From contig JASGHF010000001.1 in NCBI GenBank assembly GCA_047602465.1, positions 682,001 to 746,000 of the forward strand: DNA of 64,000 bases, read 5' to 3'. Of this stretch, positions 17,321-24,900 are shown in pieces. A program made the translations under genes and the position numbers. The stretch comes from JADZAI01 sp047602465. GTDB lineage: Bacteria > Pseudomonadota > Alphaproteobacteria > Micropepsales > Micropepsaceae. The notes beneath the pieces were generated by a model. The model was given only the letters and a program-made list of their open reading frames with translations, had not been told where the DNA came from and ran no database searches. The number at the start of each line of letters is the position of its first letter. Within the stretch, counting starts at the first letter, position 1.

Positions 17321-18130
17321 TTACGGGTTCAGCACCTCGAACACCGCGACATACATTGCGCGGCGCTGGGCGTTCTCGATGGCGGTGGACGGCAGGCCTT
17401 CAACCGCAGCCTCGACCCAGAAGAGACCGGCCGACGGCCAGGTGATCGAGAAGCTGCCGTCATCGCCGGTCGTCACCTTCTGCTCGCCGGACTCGTTGCG
17501 GTAGCGGGCGGCGCCCGGAACCCAGGTGACTTCGACGCCCCTGGCGGGCTGGCCGTCGAGCAGCAGCCTGAAGGTCGCCGCTTCACCCGCGAACAGGTCG
17601 TTGGGGTGCGTGACCGGCACCAGCTCAAGCCCCTTGCCCGTCGCGGTCAGCGCGCCTTCGCTGGGCGCGCCGCGCGTCACGAAGACTTCGACGCGGCCCT
17701 GCGCTTCGGTCAGCTTCACGTCGGTCGCGTCGGCGGGAATGGCGGCGCCGATCTCGTCCTTCTTGCCGCGCCAGCGCTTGTCTTCGCCGTTCAGCTTGTA
17801 GCTCGCGAAGGCGCCGTCGTTCACATTGGCGATGCGATAGGTGCCGGGCTGGGTGAGATGCAGGTCGAAGACGCTGCGATACTTGCCCGTCGCGCCGTTC
17901 TCGATCGCGCCCGCGGAGCCGTCCGGCTGCACGACGACGAGGTTGTCGAGGCGCATCGGCACGTGATCGGCATAGAAGAGATCGTTCGATACGGCGGCGT
18001 CGAACGTGACCCACGGGTCTTCGCCCGAAAGGACGGTGGCCGACGGGATGATCCACTGGCGATGCGCCTCGGCCGTGAACGACACGGCGGCGAGGATGGC
18101 GGCGGCGAGCGCAATACGGGCGCTGGTCAT
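17321..18130 (-). CDS. DUF4198 periplasmic protein
   Basis: 269 residues. Residues 1-22 are a signal peptide ending TAEA, followed by HRQWIIPSATVLSGEDPWVTFDAAV, the start typical of DUF4198 (NikM-like, beta-sandwich). The C-terminal half looks like a second immunoglobulin-like domain (GVEVTWVPGAARYRN). DUF4198 proteins often sit beside TonB receptors and PepSY proteins and are thought to bind a metal or metal complex in the periplasm; that role is inference. AAGGA precedes the ATG. It is between DUF2271 and apbE. Confidence 0.85.
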   Translation of the reverse strand: MTSARIALAAAILAAVSFTAEAHRQWIIPSATVLSGEDPWVTFDAAVSNDLFYADHVPMRLDNLVVVQPDGSAGAIENGATGKYRSVFDLHLTQPGTYRIANVNDGAFASYKLNGEDKRWRGKKDEIGAAIPADATDVKLTEAQGRVEVFVTRGAPSEGALTATGKGLELVPVTHPNDLFAGEAATFRLLLDGQPARGVEVTWVPGAARYRNESGEQKVTTGDDGSFSITWPSAGLFWVEAAVEGLPSTAIENAQRRAMYVAVFEVLNP

Positions 18131-18141
18131 GTCGTGCTTCC

Positions 18142-18660
18142 TTATCTGATTTCGAGGGTGACGGCGCCGAGTTCGGCGGAGCCTTTGGCTTCGGCTTTGG
18201 CAGCGGCGGGCCAGGTGAACGGCACCTTGACCAGCTCGCGGCCGCCAACTTCACGCGCCGCCTCGACGACGAGCGTGTAGTCGCCGGGCTGGAGTTCGGC
18301 GATCGGCGCAGCGCCCCCGGCCATTTCGACGGTCTGGACGCCCGGCGCGCGGGTGGGACCGCTGACGCCATCGACGGGAAGGGTCAGCTCACGGCCGACA
18401 CGCCGCCACCATTGGCGAATGTCCTTCAGCCATTTCTCGCCTTCCTTCTCCTTCAGCCTGGTGTCGTACCAGACGGCCAGATTGGCGGCGACGGCGCCAT
18501 CCGGCTTCTCCACCCAGATCGCGACATAGGGCTTGTGATACTCGGCGACCTCCAGCTTCGGGATGTCGACGGTGACGGTCAGCGATGCGGCGGTGGCGGC
18601 CGGAGCCGCAGCGATCAGACCAAGAGCGGGCAAGCCGAGAGCGGGAATGACGACACGCAT
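18142..18660 (-). CDS. DUF2271 exported protein, candidate ApbE substrate
   Basis: 172 residues. Signal peptide 1-25 (MRVVIPALGLPALGL to TAA). The mature part carries PYVAIWVEKPDGAVAANLAVWYD and WLKDIRQWWRR, both typical of DUF2271. Residues 97-103 read DGVSGPT, close to the covalent-FMN motif DxxSGAT of NqrC/RnfG-type proteins, with Pro in the Ala position; Thr103 would be the acceptor. With apbE two genes downstream this makes it the best flavinylation candidate in the window. The ATG at 18660 is chosen for the signal peptide. There is an 11-base gap to the DUF4198 gene. Confidence 0.82.
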   Translation of the reverse strand: MRVVIPALGLPALGLIAAAPAATAASLTVTVDIPKLEVAEYHKPYVAIWVEKPDGAVAANLAVWYDTRLKEKEGEKWLKDIRQWWRRVGRELTLPVDGVSGPTRAPGVQTVEMAGGAAPIAELQPGDYTLVVEAAREVGGRELVKVPFTWPAAAKAEAKGSAELGAVTLEIR

Positions 18661-18677
18661 GGGCGGGCGCTGTCCTT

Positions 18678-19394
18678 TCAGTGGATGAAGACGATGGCGA
18701 GAAGCATGGGGATGACGAGGCCCGCACCGACCAGCGGCCAGGTCGATCTGCGCCCGCGCGCGTAGAGGTAGAGCAACGCCAGGCCCGTCATCGAAAAGAC
18801 GATGCAGGCGAGCGCGAAGATATCGAGGAACCAGCTCCACGCCGCGCCGGTATTGCGGCCTTTGTGGAGGTCGTTGAGATACGAGACCCAGCCGCGATCC
18901 GTGCGTTCGTAGAACACCGCACCGTCGCTGCGGCCGACGGTGAGGAAGGCATCGCCGCCCGGGCGCGGCAGGCCGACATAGATTTCCTCGTCCGACCATT
19001 CCCCCGGCCTTCCGGCGACGGAGATGCCGATCTGATCGTCGATGAACCGTGCGACCGCATCGGGCAGCGGCGCGGCGCGGTCTTCATTCTTTGCGAGGGC
19101 GGCGATCAGCGCGTCCGGCAGGGTCGCCTCGCGCGTCGTCACCACCGGCTTCGATTCGATATCGGCGGCATGGTTCAGCGTGATGCCGGTGAGCGAGAAC
19201 AGCAGGATGCCGACAAGGCAGATCGCGCCGCTGATCCAGTGCCACTGGCGGAACTGGGTCAGCCAGAACAGCTTGCGGTTGCCCTTGGGCCTGGGCTGGG
19301 GCCTCGCGACGGGCGCGGAGGTCGGGGCGACGGACAAGGGCGGCTCGGGCTGGACGTATCGAACGCTTCGCTCATATTGAAATCGCCCACCCAT
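18678..19394 (-). CDS. PepSY-associated transmembrane protein, small type
   Basis: Up to 238 residues. One helix at about 50-70 (WHWISGAICLVGILLFSLTGITLNH), a periplasmic segment with PepSY-like features (DEEIYVGLPRPGGDAFLTVG, DLHKGRNTGAAWSWFLD), then two helices near the C-terminus. Paired with DUF2271 and DUF4198 genes this is the usual partner in iron-linked flavin systems. The start is uncertain: the ATG at 19394 overlaps a Fur-like site and lacks a Shine-Dalgarno, and the first 45 residues are Pro-rich. An ATG in another frame at 19376 (MSEAFDTSS) looks like a natural N-terminus but would need a frameshift. Confidence 0.78.
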   Translation of the reverse strand: MGGRFQYERSVRYVQPEPPLSVAPTSAPVARPQPRPKGNRKLFWLTQFRQWHWISGAICLVGILLFSLTGITLNHAADIESKPVVTTREATLPDALIAALAKNEDRAAPLPDAVARFIDDQIGISVAGRPGEWSDEEIYVGLPRPGGDAFLTVGRSDGAVFYERTDRGWVSYLNDLHKGRNTGAAWSWFLDIFALACIVFSMTGLALLYLYARGRRSTWPLVGAGLVIPMLLAIVFIH

Positions 19395-19415
19395 GACAAT
19401 GCAATTCAGTCTCAT
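19393..19415. promoter_or_regulatory. Fur-like operator between the divergent PepSY genes
   Basis: ATGACAATGCAATTCAGTCTCAT shape with 5' half ATGACAATGC identical to the 5' half of the stronger Fur-like site upstream of the TonB receptor (23971-23980). It lies in the divergent region of the two PepSY genes. The 3' half is a weaker match to the NATWAT hexamer pattern. Confidence 0.45.
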
Positions 19416-19524
19416 CTGGGTGCGGAATTTTCCTGAATTCCCTAATCTCCAAAGGGATTTGGCTGGAATCCTTCGCAGGATGAGTCATGAGATTGATAGC
19501 CAATCGCGAGGGGTTCGGGCGCCG

Positions 19525-20670
19525 ATGCGGAACGTCATCTTCCAGCTTCACTGGTTCTTCGGCATCACCGCCGGGTTGGTTCTCGCCATCGTGGGCGCGA
19601 CGGGCGCGATCCTGAGTTTCGAGGACGAGATCCTGGAATGGATGAACCCCGGCATCCTGACGGTCGATATCCGCAGCGACGTCCCTGCCCTGTCGCCCCA
19701 GCAGCTGATCGATGCGGTGAAGGCGTCCGACCCGGCCGCGGTGGTCAATTCCGCGACGGTCGCCGAGCCGGGCCATCCGGCGAGCGTCGGCCTCGCGCCG
19801 GCCGGCGGCCAGGGCCGCGGCCGCCAGATTCTGCTCGATCCCTATACCGGCGCCCCGCTGGGCGAGCCGGCGGGCCGTGGCTTCTTCCAGTTCAACGAAC
19901 AGCTTCACCGCAATCTGGTGATCCCCGGCGCGGGCAAGATCATCGTCGGCATCTCCACCATCATCCTGATCGGGCTGGCGCTGTCCGGCCTCTATCTGCG
20001 CTGGCCGATCCTGTGGACGCGGCTGCGCGTGTGGTTCATGCCGCATTTCGGCGGGCGCGGCCGGGCGCTGTGGTGGTCGATCCATGCCGTGTTCGGCACC
20101 TGGGTGCTGCTGCTCTATCTGGTGATGTCGCTGACCGGCCTGTGGTGGTCGTTCGAGTGGTACCGCAACGGGTCGTCGCTGCTGCTGACCGGCAAGCCCG
20201 CCGTGATCCAGCAGGGCGGTGGTGGCGGCGGCGCGCGCGGCGAGACGCCTCCGCCTCCGCTGGCCGTGTCGCTCAATCCGGCATGGACGGTGTTCCTGCA
20301 GACCAGCGGCGGCGCCTATCAGAGCGCCAGCTTCACGCTGCCGCGCAAGGAAGGCGATCCGGTGCAGGTGCGCTATCTGCCGGCCGGCGCCGCACATAAC
20401 CGCGCCAACGACCAGCTGAAGCTTGACCCCGCCACCGGCGCGGTGCTGAGCCATGAACGCTTCACCGACAAGACGACCGGCGAGCATATCTATGGCAGCG
20501 TCTTCCCGCTGCATTCGGGTTCGTATTTCGGGTTTGTCGGCCTCGCGCTGTGGGGCCTCGCGAGCCTCATCATGCCGGTGTTCTTCGTGACCGGGTGGCT
20601 GCTCTATCTCGGGCGGCGCAAGGCGAAGGCGAAGCGTCTGGCGCGGCTGAAGGCGCAGCCGGCGAAATAG
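19525..20670 (+). CDS. PepSY-associated transmembrane protein (PiuB/FsrB-like)
   Basis: About 381 residues. Starts MRNVIFQLHWFFGITAGLVLAIVGATGAILSFEDE, helix 1 of PepSY TM proteins; further helices near residues 150 (IIVGISTIILIGLALSGLYL), 200 (WSIHAVFGTWVLLLYLVMSL) and 345. Two PepSY-type turns (LLDPYTGAPLGE and LDPATGAVLSHE) lie in periplasmic loops. Members such as PiuB or FoxB are membrane ferric-siderophore reductases or transport partners. ATG 19525 is chosen (GAGGGG about 10 bases upstream); earlier in-frame starts at 19480 and 19393 are possible, but 19393 would fall inside the Fur-like site. Confidence 0.85.
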   Translation: MRNVIFQLHWFFGITAGLVLAIVGATGAILSFEDEILEWMNPGILTVDIRSDVPALSPQQLIDAVKASDPAAVVNSATVAEPGHPASVGLAPAGGQGRGRQILLDPYTGAPLGEPAGRGFFQFNEQLHRNLVIPGAGKIIVGISTIILIGLALSGLYLRWPILWTRLRVWFMPHFGGRGRALWWSIHAVFGTWVLLLYLVMSLTGLWWSFEWYRNGSSLLLTGKPAVIQQGGGGGGARGETPPPPLAVSLNPAWTVFLQTSGGAYQSASFTLPRKEGDPVQVRYLPAGAAHNRANDQLKLDPATGAVLSHERFTDKTTGEHIYGSVFPLHSGSYFGFVGLALWGLASLIMPVFFVTGWLLYLGRRKAKAKRLARLKAQPAK

Positions 20671-20677
20671 CGTTCCT

Positions 20678-20726
20678 GCGCATCGTCTTTTCGCAGAACC
20701 GGCGTCCGCTTCTGCGGACGATGCGT
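20678..20726 (+). repeat. Structured intergenic hairpin element, copy 1
   Basis: Basal 10-bp stem (20678-20687 with 20717-20726), TTTT bulge on the 5' side, 7-bp upper stem (20692-20698 with 20710-20716), loop CCGGCGTCCGC. It sits between convergent PepSY and dioxygenase genes. A second copy with the same plan is at 46195-46243 on the other strand. It may also end transcription from both sides. Confidence 0.7.
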
Positions 20727-21415
20727 CAGGTCTCGGCCCACAGCCTCAGCAGGTTGTGGTAGGCGCCGGTCAGCGAAACGATCGCCGGATCGTCCTGCGC
20801 CGTCCTGGCGGCGAGCGTCTGGATCGCGACGTCCATGTCGAACAGCAGCGCGCGCTGCGTGTCGGAGCGGATGAGGCTCTGTATCCAGAAGAACGACGCC
20901 GTGCGCGTGCCGCGCGTAACCGGCGTGACGTTGTGCAGGCTGGTCGCCGGATAGAGGATCAGGTCGCCGGCTTCCAGCTTCACGACGTGGTCGCCATAGG
21001 TGTCCTCGATCGTCAGCTCGCCGCCGTCATACTCGTCAGGCTCGCTGAGGAAGAGCGTGGCGGACAGATCGGTGCGGATGCGCCGGCCCGTCGCGGGGTT
21101 CATGCGGATTGCGTTATCGACATGATTGTCGAAGCCGTGCCCTGCCCCATAGCGGTTGAACAGCGGCGCGAGGATCGTCTGCGGCAGCGCGGCCGAGACG
21201 AAAAGCGGGTTCTTCTCCAGCGCCACGACGATGCGCGCGCCCTGCTCGCGCGAGACCTCGCCGGCATGGGGCAGCTGCTCGTTGCGCTTGGCGAGCGCGG
21301 CCTGATGGCCGGACGTCATGTTGCCGTCGATCCATTCGGCGGCATCCAGCGCCCGGCGGCACGCGGCGACTTCATCCTTGGTCAGCACACCGGGAATTTG
21401 CAGCAGCATCGTCAA
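20726..21415 (-). CDS. Fe(II)-dependent dioxygenase, PiuC/YbiX (PKHD hydroxylase) family
   Basis: 229 residues. A double-stranded beta-helix 2-oxoglutarate/Fe(II) enzyme. Iron ligands are visible as HVD (GAGHGFDNHVDNAIR, about residue 98) and a distal His (ATSLHNVTPV, about 159); the Arg of RGTRTASFFW would bind 2-oxoglutarate. PiuC/YbiX genes nearly always accompany catecholate siderophore receptors, and here it lies 68 bases downstream of one. The substrate is not known. An intra-operon hairpin (21436-21460) separates it from the receptor gene. Confidence 0.9.
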   Translation of the reverse strand: MTMLLQIPGVLTKDEVAACRRALDAAEWIDGNMTSGHQAALAKRNEQLPHAGEVSREQGARIVVALEKNPLFVSAALPQTILAPLFNRYGAGHGFDNHVDNAIRMNPATGRRIRTDLSATLFLSEPDEYDGGELTIEDTYGDHVVKLEAGDLILYPATSLHNVTPVTRGTRTASFFWIQSLIRSDTQRALLFDMDVAIQTLAARTAQDDPAIVSLTGAYHNLLRLWAET

Positions 21416-21435
21416 CCCTCGTCGTCAAAGACAAC

Positions 21436-21460
21436 GGCCCCGCCCATGACAGGCGGGGCC
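21436..21460 (-). terminator. Hairpin between TonB receptor and dioxygenase genes
   Basis: Perfect 9-bp GC-rich stem (21436-21444 with 21452-21460), 7-base loop, followed on the minus strand by GTTGTCTTTG rather than a run of U. It is likely a partial terminator or 3'-end stabiliser that lowers dioxygenase expression relative to the receptor. Confidence 0.5.
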
Positions 21461-21483
21461 GCGTCAGGCAAGTGCGTTCCCTG

Positions 21484-23886
21484 TCAGAACGTGTAGCTGG
21501 CGCTCAGCGTGGCCTGCAGGCCGTCGCCCGGCGTCGCCCAGCCATTGTTGCGGATGCGGATGAAATAGTCCTCGTCCGTCAGGTTCTTGACGTTGAGCTG
21601 GATCAGCGCCTGCTCCGTCGCCTGGTACGAGACCATGGCGCTATGCACCCAGTAATCGTCCGACTTGTAGAGCGTCCCGATGCCGTTGTTCAGATAGAAC
21701 GAGCCCTGATAGCTGACGCCGTAGCCCACAGTGAAACCCGCAGGCAGAGCATAGGTCAGCCAGAAGCTGCCCGAGTGCTCCGGCGTATTGAGGAGCGGAT
21801 TGCCGGCCACGCCGTTGTTGGCGGCGAGCGCCGTGGCGCAGGCCGGCACAAGGGGGTTGGCGACGCAGTATTCCGACACACCTTGAATGACCTCGGTGTC
21901 GAGATAGGTGTAGTTCGCGAAGACCGTCAGCTCTTTGGTCATGTTGCCGGTAGCGCTCAGCGTTAGACCACGCACCCGCGCCGAACCGTCAAGCTGCTGA
22001 TCGGGGACGCCGGTTTCGTTCGAGGCGACCCTGTAGTTCGTCCGGTCGTTCTGGAAAATCGACGCCGACAGCAACAGGCGGTTTTCGAACACGCTCCACT
22101 TCGCGCCGATCTCGAAGATCTCGCCCCTCTCTGGATCGACATCGCAGGTCGCCAGCGAGCAGCCGCCGTTCACCGTGGCCTGCGACGGCGTTTCCGTGTT
22201 GCCGTAAGCGATATAGATGCTGGCGTTGGCGACCGGCTTGTAAACTGCGCCGAAGCGATACGAGAGAATGCTTTCCTCATTGTAGAAGATTTGGCCCTGC
22301 GCAAGGGTCGGTCGCAGGCTGGTGTACGGCGGAATGTTCACGCCGGGCGTATTAGCCGGCGTCGTCGGCAGGGCCGCGGCCGTAAACTCGCCTTCGATCG
22401 TTTCATAACGCAGGCCGAAATTCAGCTCGAACTGCGGCGAGATGGTCATCGTGTCGAACGCATAAAATGCGCGGCTGCCCAACGTACCGTCGCTCGCTCC
22501 GGTCCGGAGGAAATTCACCGGGCCGGTCCAGACATGGTCCGGGTCGGAGATGCCCATGGTCGGGAAGACATAGCCGGCCGGCAGCGCAGCGCCGTTGGGA
22601 TACGTGCCATTCGCGTTGCGCAGGCTCGATCCGGTGTCGAGATGGTAGTCTTCGCTGGAGAATGAGAAGCCAACGACCGCATTGTGCTGGATGCCGCCCG
22701 TCATGAACTCCATGGCGAAGTCGGTCTGATTGTAGAACAGCGTATTTTTGGTATCGCGCGTGTTACCGCGCGGGCCGCTGGGGATGTAGGTGTTCGGCGA
22801 CGCGCAAGCCGCCCCGGTCGCAGGATTGATGCCGCTGGCGAGACAGAACGTGCCCTGCGGCGGATCGACGATGGAGAGCTGCGTCACCTCCTGATAGCGG
22901 GTGAGATTGCGCACGCTCAGCCAGTCGTTGAACTCGTGGTTGATCGTGGCCGTGAACTGGTCGACCTGGATCTCCTGCCTGTCGACGTTCGAATAGCCAT
23001 AGTAGTTGCTGCTCGACGCGCCCGGCAGGGCGCCGTCGTTGAAGGCGTTCCTGAAATACGGCACGCCGTATTGCGGGATGTTGTCGTCTTCCTGATGAAC
23101 GTAGCTGAGCGTCAGCTGCGTATCCGAGTTCAGGCCGAACACGACCGACGGCGCAATGCCGAAACGGCTGTATTTTTCCACGTCGCGGCCGGGAACATCG
23201 TTCTCGTGCGCCATCAGGTTCAGGCGGAAGGCGATGCCGTCCGCGATCACATAGTCGGCGTCGACCGTGCCGCGATAGTAGTTGTCCGTGCCGATCGCGC
23301 CGGTGACGGTGGTTTCATTGCGGCCATGTGGCGTCTTGGTGACGATGTTGATCGAGCCGCCCAGCGAGCCGGAACCGCCATAGACCGAGTTCGCGCCGTT
23401 CACGAGTTCAAGCTGCTCGAGATTGAACGGATCGGTGCGGGTGTATTGCGCGCTGTCGCGCACGCCGTCGACGGTGATGTCGGAGTTGGCGGCATAGCCG
23501 CGCAGGTTGATCGAGTCGCCGTAGCCGCCGCCGCCTTCACCGGCGCCGAAGGTGATGCCGGGCGCGGTGGAGAGGATTTCGCGCAGCGTCAGCAGGTTCT
23601 GGCCGCGGATCGTGCCGCTGTCGATGACGGTGATGGTCTGCGGCGTGTCGAGGATCGGCGCCGTGTATTTCGGCGACTCAAGCTCCTTGCGCTTGCCCTT
23701 CACGTCGATGGTTTCGCTGCCCGAAGTCTCCGCCGCCGCAACGATCTCGTCCTTGTCGGCGGGTTCTTCGGCAGGCTTGACCTGCGACAGCGCCGTCGAA
23801 CCCATCGCGAGGCCGGCGATGCCGGCAACAGCCAGCCGCGCCATGCGGTTACGCGCCACGGCGCGCACCCCGGAAACCTTAGCCAT
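21484..23886 (-). CDS. TonB-dependent siderophore receptor (Fiu/catecholate type)
   Basis: 800 residues. Outer-membrane gated channel for ferric siderophores. Signal region 1-34 (RMARLAVAGIAGLAMGSTALS), TonB box-like SETIDVKGK near 57-65, plug domain about 75-190 (PQTITVIDSGTIR, NLRGYAANSDITVDGVRDS), 22-strand barrel, C-terminal LSASYTF. Two pairs of cysteines lie in extracellular loops (CLASGINPATGAACAS; CSLATCDVDPERG). I chose ATG 23886 (MAKVSGV) because AGGGGGC stands 7 bases upstream; a longer opening to 24000 would read through the Fur-like operator. First gene of a unit with the dioxygenase. Confidence 0.93.
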   Translation of the reverse strand: MAKVSGVRAVARNRMARLAVAGIAGLAMGSTALSQVKPAEEPADKDEIVAAAETSGSETIDVKGKRKELESPKYTAPILDTPQTITVIDSGTIRGQNLLTLREILSTAPGITFGAGEGGGGYGDSINLRGYAANSDITVDGVRDSAQYTRTDPFNLEQLELVNGANSVYGGSGSLGGSINIVTKTPHGRNETTVTGAIGTDNYYRGTVDADYVIADGIAFRLNLMAHENDVPGRDVEKYSRFGIAPSVVFGLNSDTQLTLSYVHQEDDNIPQYGVPYFRNAFNDGALPGASSSNYYGYSNVDRQEIQVDQFTATINHEFNDWLSVRNLTRYQEVTQLSIVDPPQGTFCLASGINPATGAACASPNTYIPSGPRGNTRDTKNTLFYNQTDFAMEFMTGGIQHNAVVGFSFSSEDYHLDTGSSLRNANGTYPNGAALPAGYVFPTMGISDPDHVWTGPVNFLRTGASDGTLGSRAFYAFDTMTISPQFELNFGLRYETIEGEFTAAALPTTPANTPGVNIPPYTSLRPTLAQGQIFYNEESILSYRFGAVYKPVANASIYIAYGNTETPSQATVNGGCSLATCDVDPERGEIFEIGAKWSVFENRLLLSASIFQNDRTNYRVASNETGVPDQQLDGSARVRGLTLSATGNMTKELTVFANYTYLDTEVIQGVSEYCVANPLVPACATALAANNGVAGNPLLNTPEHSGSFWLTYALPAGFTVGYGVSYQGSFYLNNGIGTLYKSDDYWVHSAMVSYQATEQALIQLNVKNLTDEDYFIRIRNNGWATPGDGLQATLSASYTF

Positions 23887-23969
23887 CAAAGTGCCCCCTG
23901 CTGAATCCCTGGCCGTCACGGCCATGTTGCGAATGCGAATGCGGCGCACTTCTAGCGAGGGGATTCTCG

Positions 23970-23993
23970 AATGACAATGCGAATGATTATCAA
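23970..23993 (-). promoter_or_regulatory. Fur box upstream of the TonB receptor
   Basis: Four adjacent hexamers AATGAC AATGCG AATGAT TATCAA fit the repeating NATWAT/palindromic Fur operator; on the minus strand it reads TTGATAATCATTCGCATT. It is centred about 95 bases before the start codon. A second run of GCGAAT hexamers (23929-23942) lies nearer the gene. Confidence 0.7.
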
Positions 23994-24061
23994 CACGCAA
24001 AAATGCGACGGAACCGCAGAACTGCCACGTTGAAGCCGCCGGGCGGGATATCAGGCCGGAC

Positions 24062-24526
24062 TCAGGCCTGTTTTTCCCAGCGGCCGGAGGCGGATTGCTT
24101 CCAGTAGGTCGCCGGATGACCGGCGGCCTTGGCGGCCGTCCACTGCCGCCGCGCCTCGGCGAGGGCCGACTCGTCCCGGCCGTCGAAGATGAGGACGATA
24201 CGCTCCAGCAGCGTCAGGTCGGGCAGCGCCCAGTTCGACGGCGCCGCGCCATCGACCAGAAACAGCGCGTGCGGCCCGTTGGGCAAATCGTCATTCGCGG
24301 TGAGATAGATCGGCTGGCGATCGGTGAAGCCGTCCGCCGCGCGGCCATGCGGCAGAACCGCGTCGTCGCGATAGGTCCACAGATGGGCATCCAGCGCGTC
24401 CACCCGCTCCTGCCCCCCTGCCCTGACGACGGCGCGCCAGCCGCGCTCGAGCGTCTTCTGCAGCAGCGGCGGCAGGGCGTTCTCCAGCGTCTCGCGCTGG
24501 AGGTGGTAGAACCACACCTCCGTCAC
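24062..24526 (-). CDS. holC: DNA polymerase III chi subunit
   Basis: 154 residues. Chi links the clamp loader to SSB. It begins MTEVWFYHLQRETLENALPPLLQKTLERGWRAVV, the HolC start, and has LWTYRDDAVLPHG and PIYLTANDDLPNGPHALFLVDGA, both family hallmarks. The GTG start overlaps the stop of the preceding small gene by 4 bases (GTGA), so translation is coupled. Gene order pepA, unknown, holC. Confidence 0.93.
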   Translation of the reverse strand: MTEVWFYHLQRETLENALPPLLQKTLERGWRAVVRAGGQERVDALDAHLWTYRDDAVLPHGRAADGFTDRQPIYLTANDDLPNGPHALFLVDGAAPSNWALPDLTLLERIVLIFDGRDESALAEARRQWTAAKAAGHPATYWKQSASGRWEKQA

Positions 24527-24897
24527 TTGAAGCCCTTGGGCAGCGCCGGATCGTCGGGGTCTTCATCGGCCATCATGTTGAACGGACGGCCGCGCGAGTT
24601 CGGGTCCCAGCCCAGCTCGATCGCCTGACGGATCGCGCCTTCCAGCAGGATGCGGAACTCGCGCGGGCGGTGCGGCCAGCTTTTGGGCCGGCCGTTCTGG
24701 GTGTGGGTATAGGGAAACTCGATGATGAGCTCGCGCCGGGCGAGGCCATCATCGAAGACCTGCACCGAGATGCGCAGGCCCACATAGCCGTCCGTCGTCC
24801 AGCGCGGTTCGCTGAGCGGCTTCCAGACCATCTCGTCACCGTCGATGGTGACGGTTTCCGGAACGGCGTTGCCGCGTCCCTTCTTGGCGTAGACCAT
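24523..24897 (-). CDS. Conserved-looking hypothetical between pepA and holC
   Basis: 124 residues, no signal or membrane segment. Basic N-terminus (MVYAKKGRGNA), a central beta-rich part (VGLRISVQVFDDGLARRELIIEFPY), then a helix (FRILLEGAIRQAIELGWDP) and an acidic tail. I do not recognise a domain. It begins 3 bases after the pepA stop and overlaps holC by 4 bases, so it is made with both. A cytosolic role linked to either partner is possible but not shown. Confidence 0.8.
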   Translation of the reverse strand: MVYAKKGRGNAVPETVTIDGDEMVWKPLSEPRWTTDGYVGLRISVQVFDDGLARRELIIEFPYTHTQNGRPKSWPHRPREFRILLEGAIRQAIELGWDPNSRGRPFNMMADEDPDDPALPKGFK

Positions 24898-24900
24898 CGT

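Noticed and set aside
19840..20450. DPYTGAPL and DPATGAVL in the large PepSY protein as possible FMN sites
   Set aside because: These are the normal PepSY turn motif (DPxTGxVL). They lack the final Thr/Ser of the ApbE acceptor.
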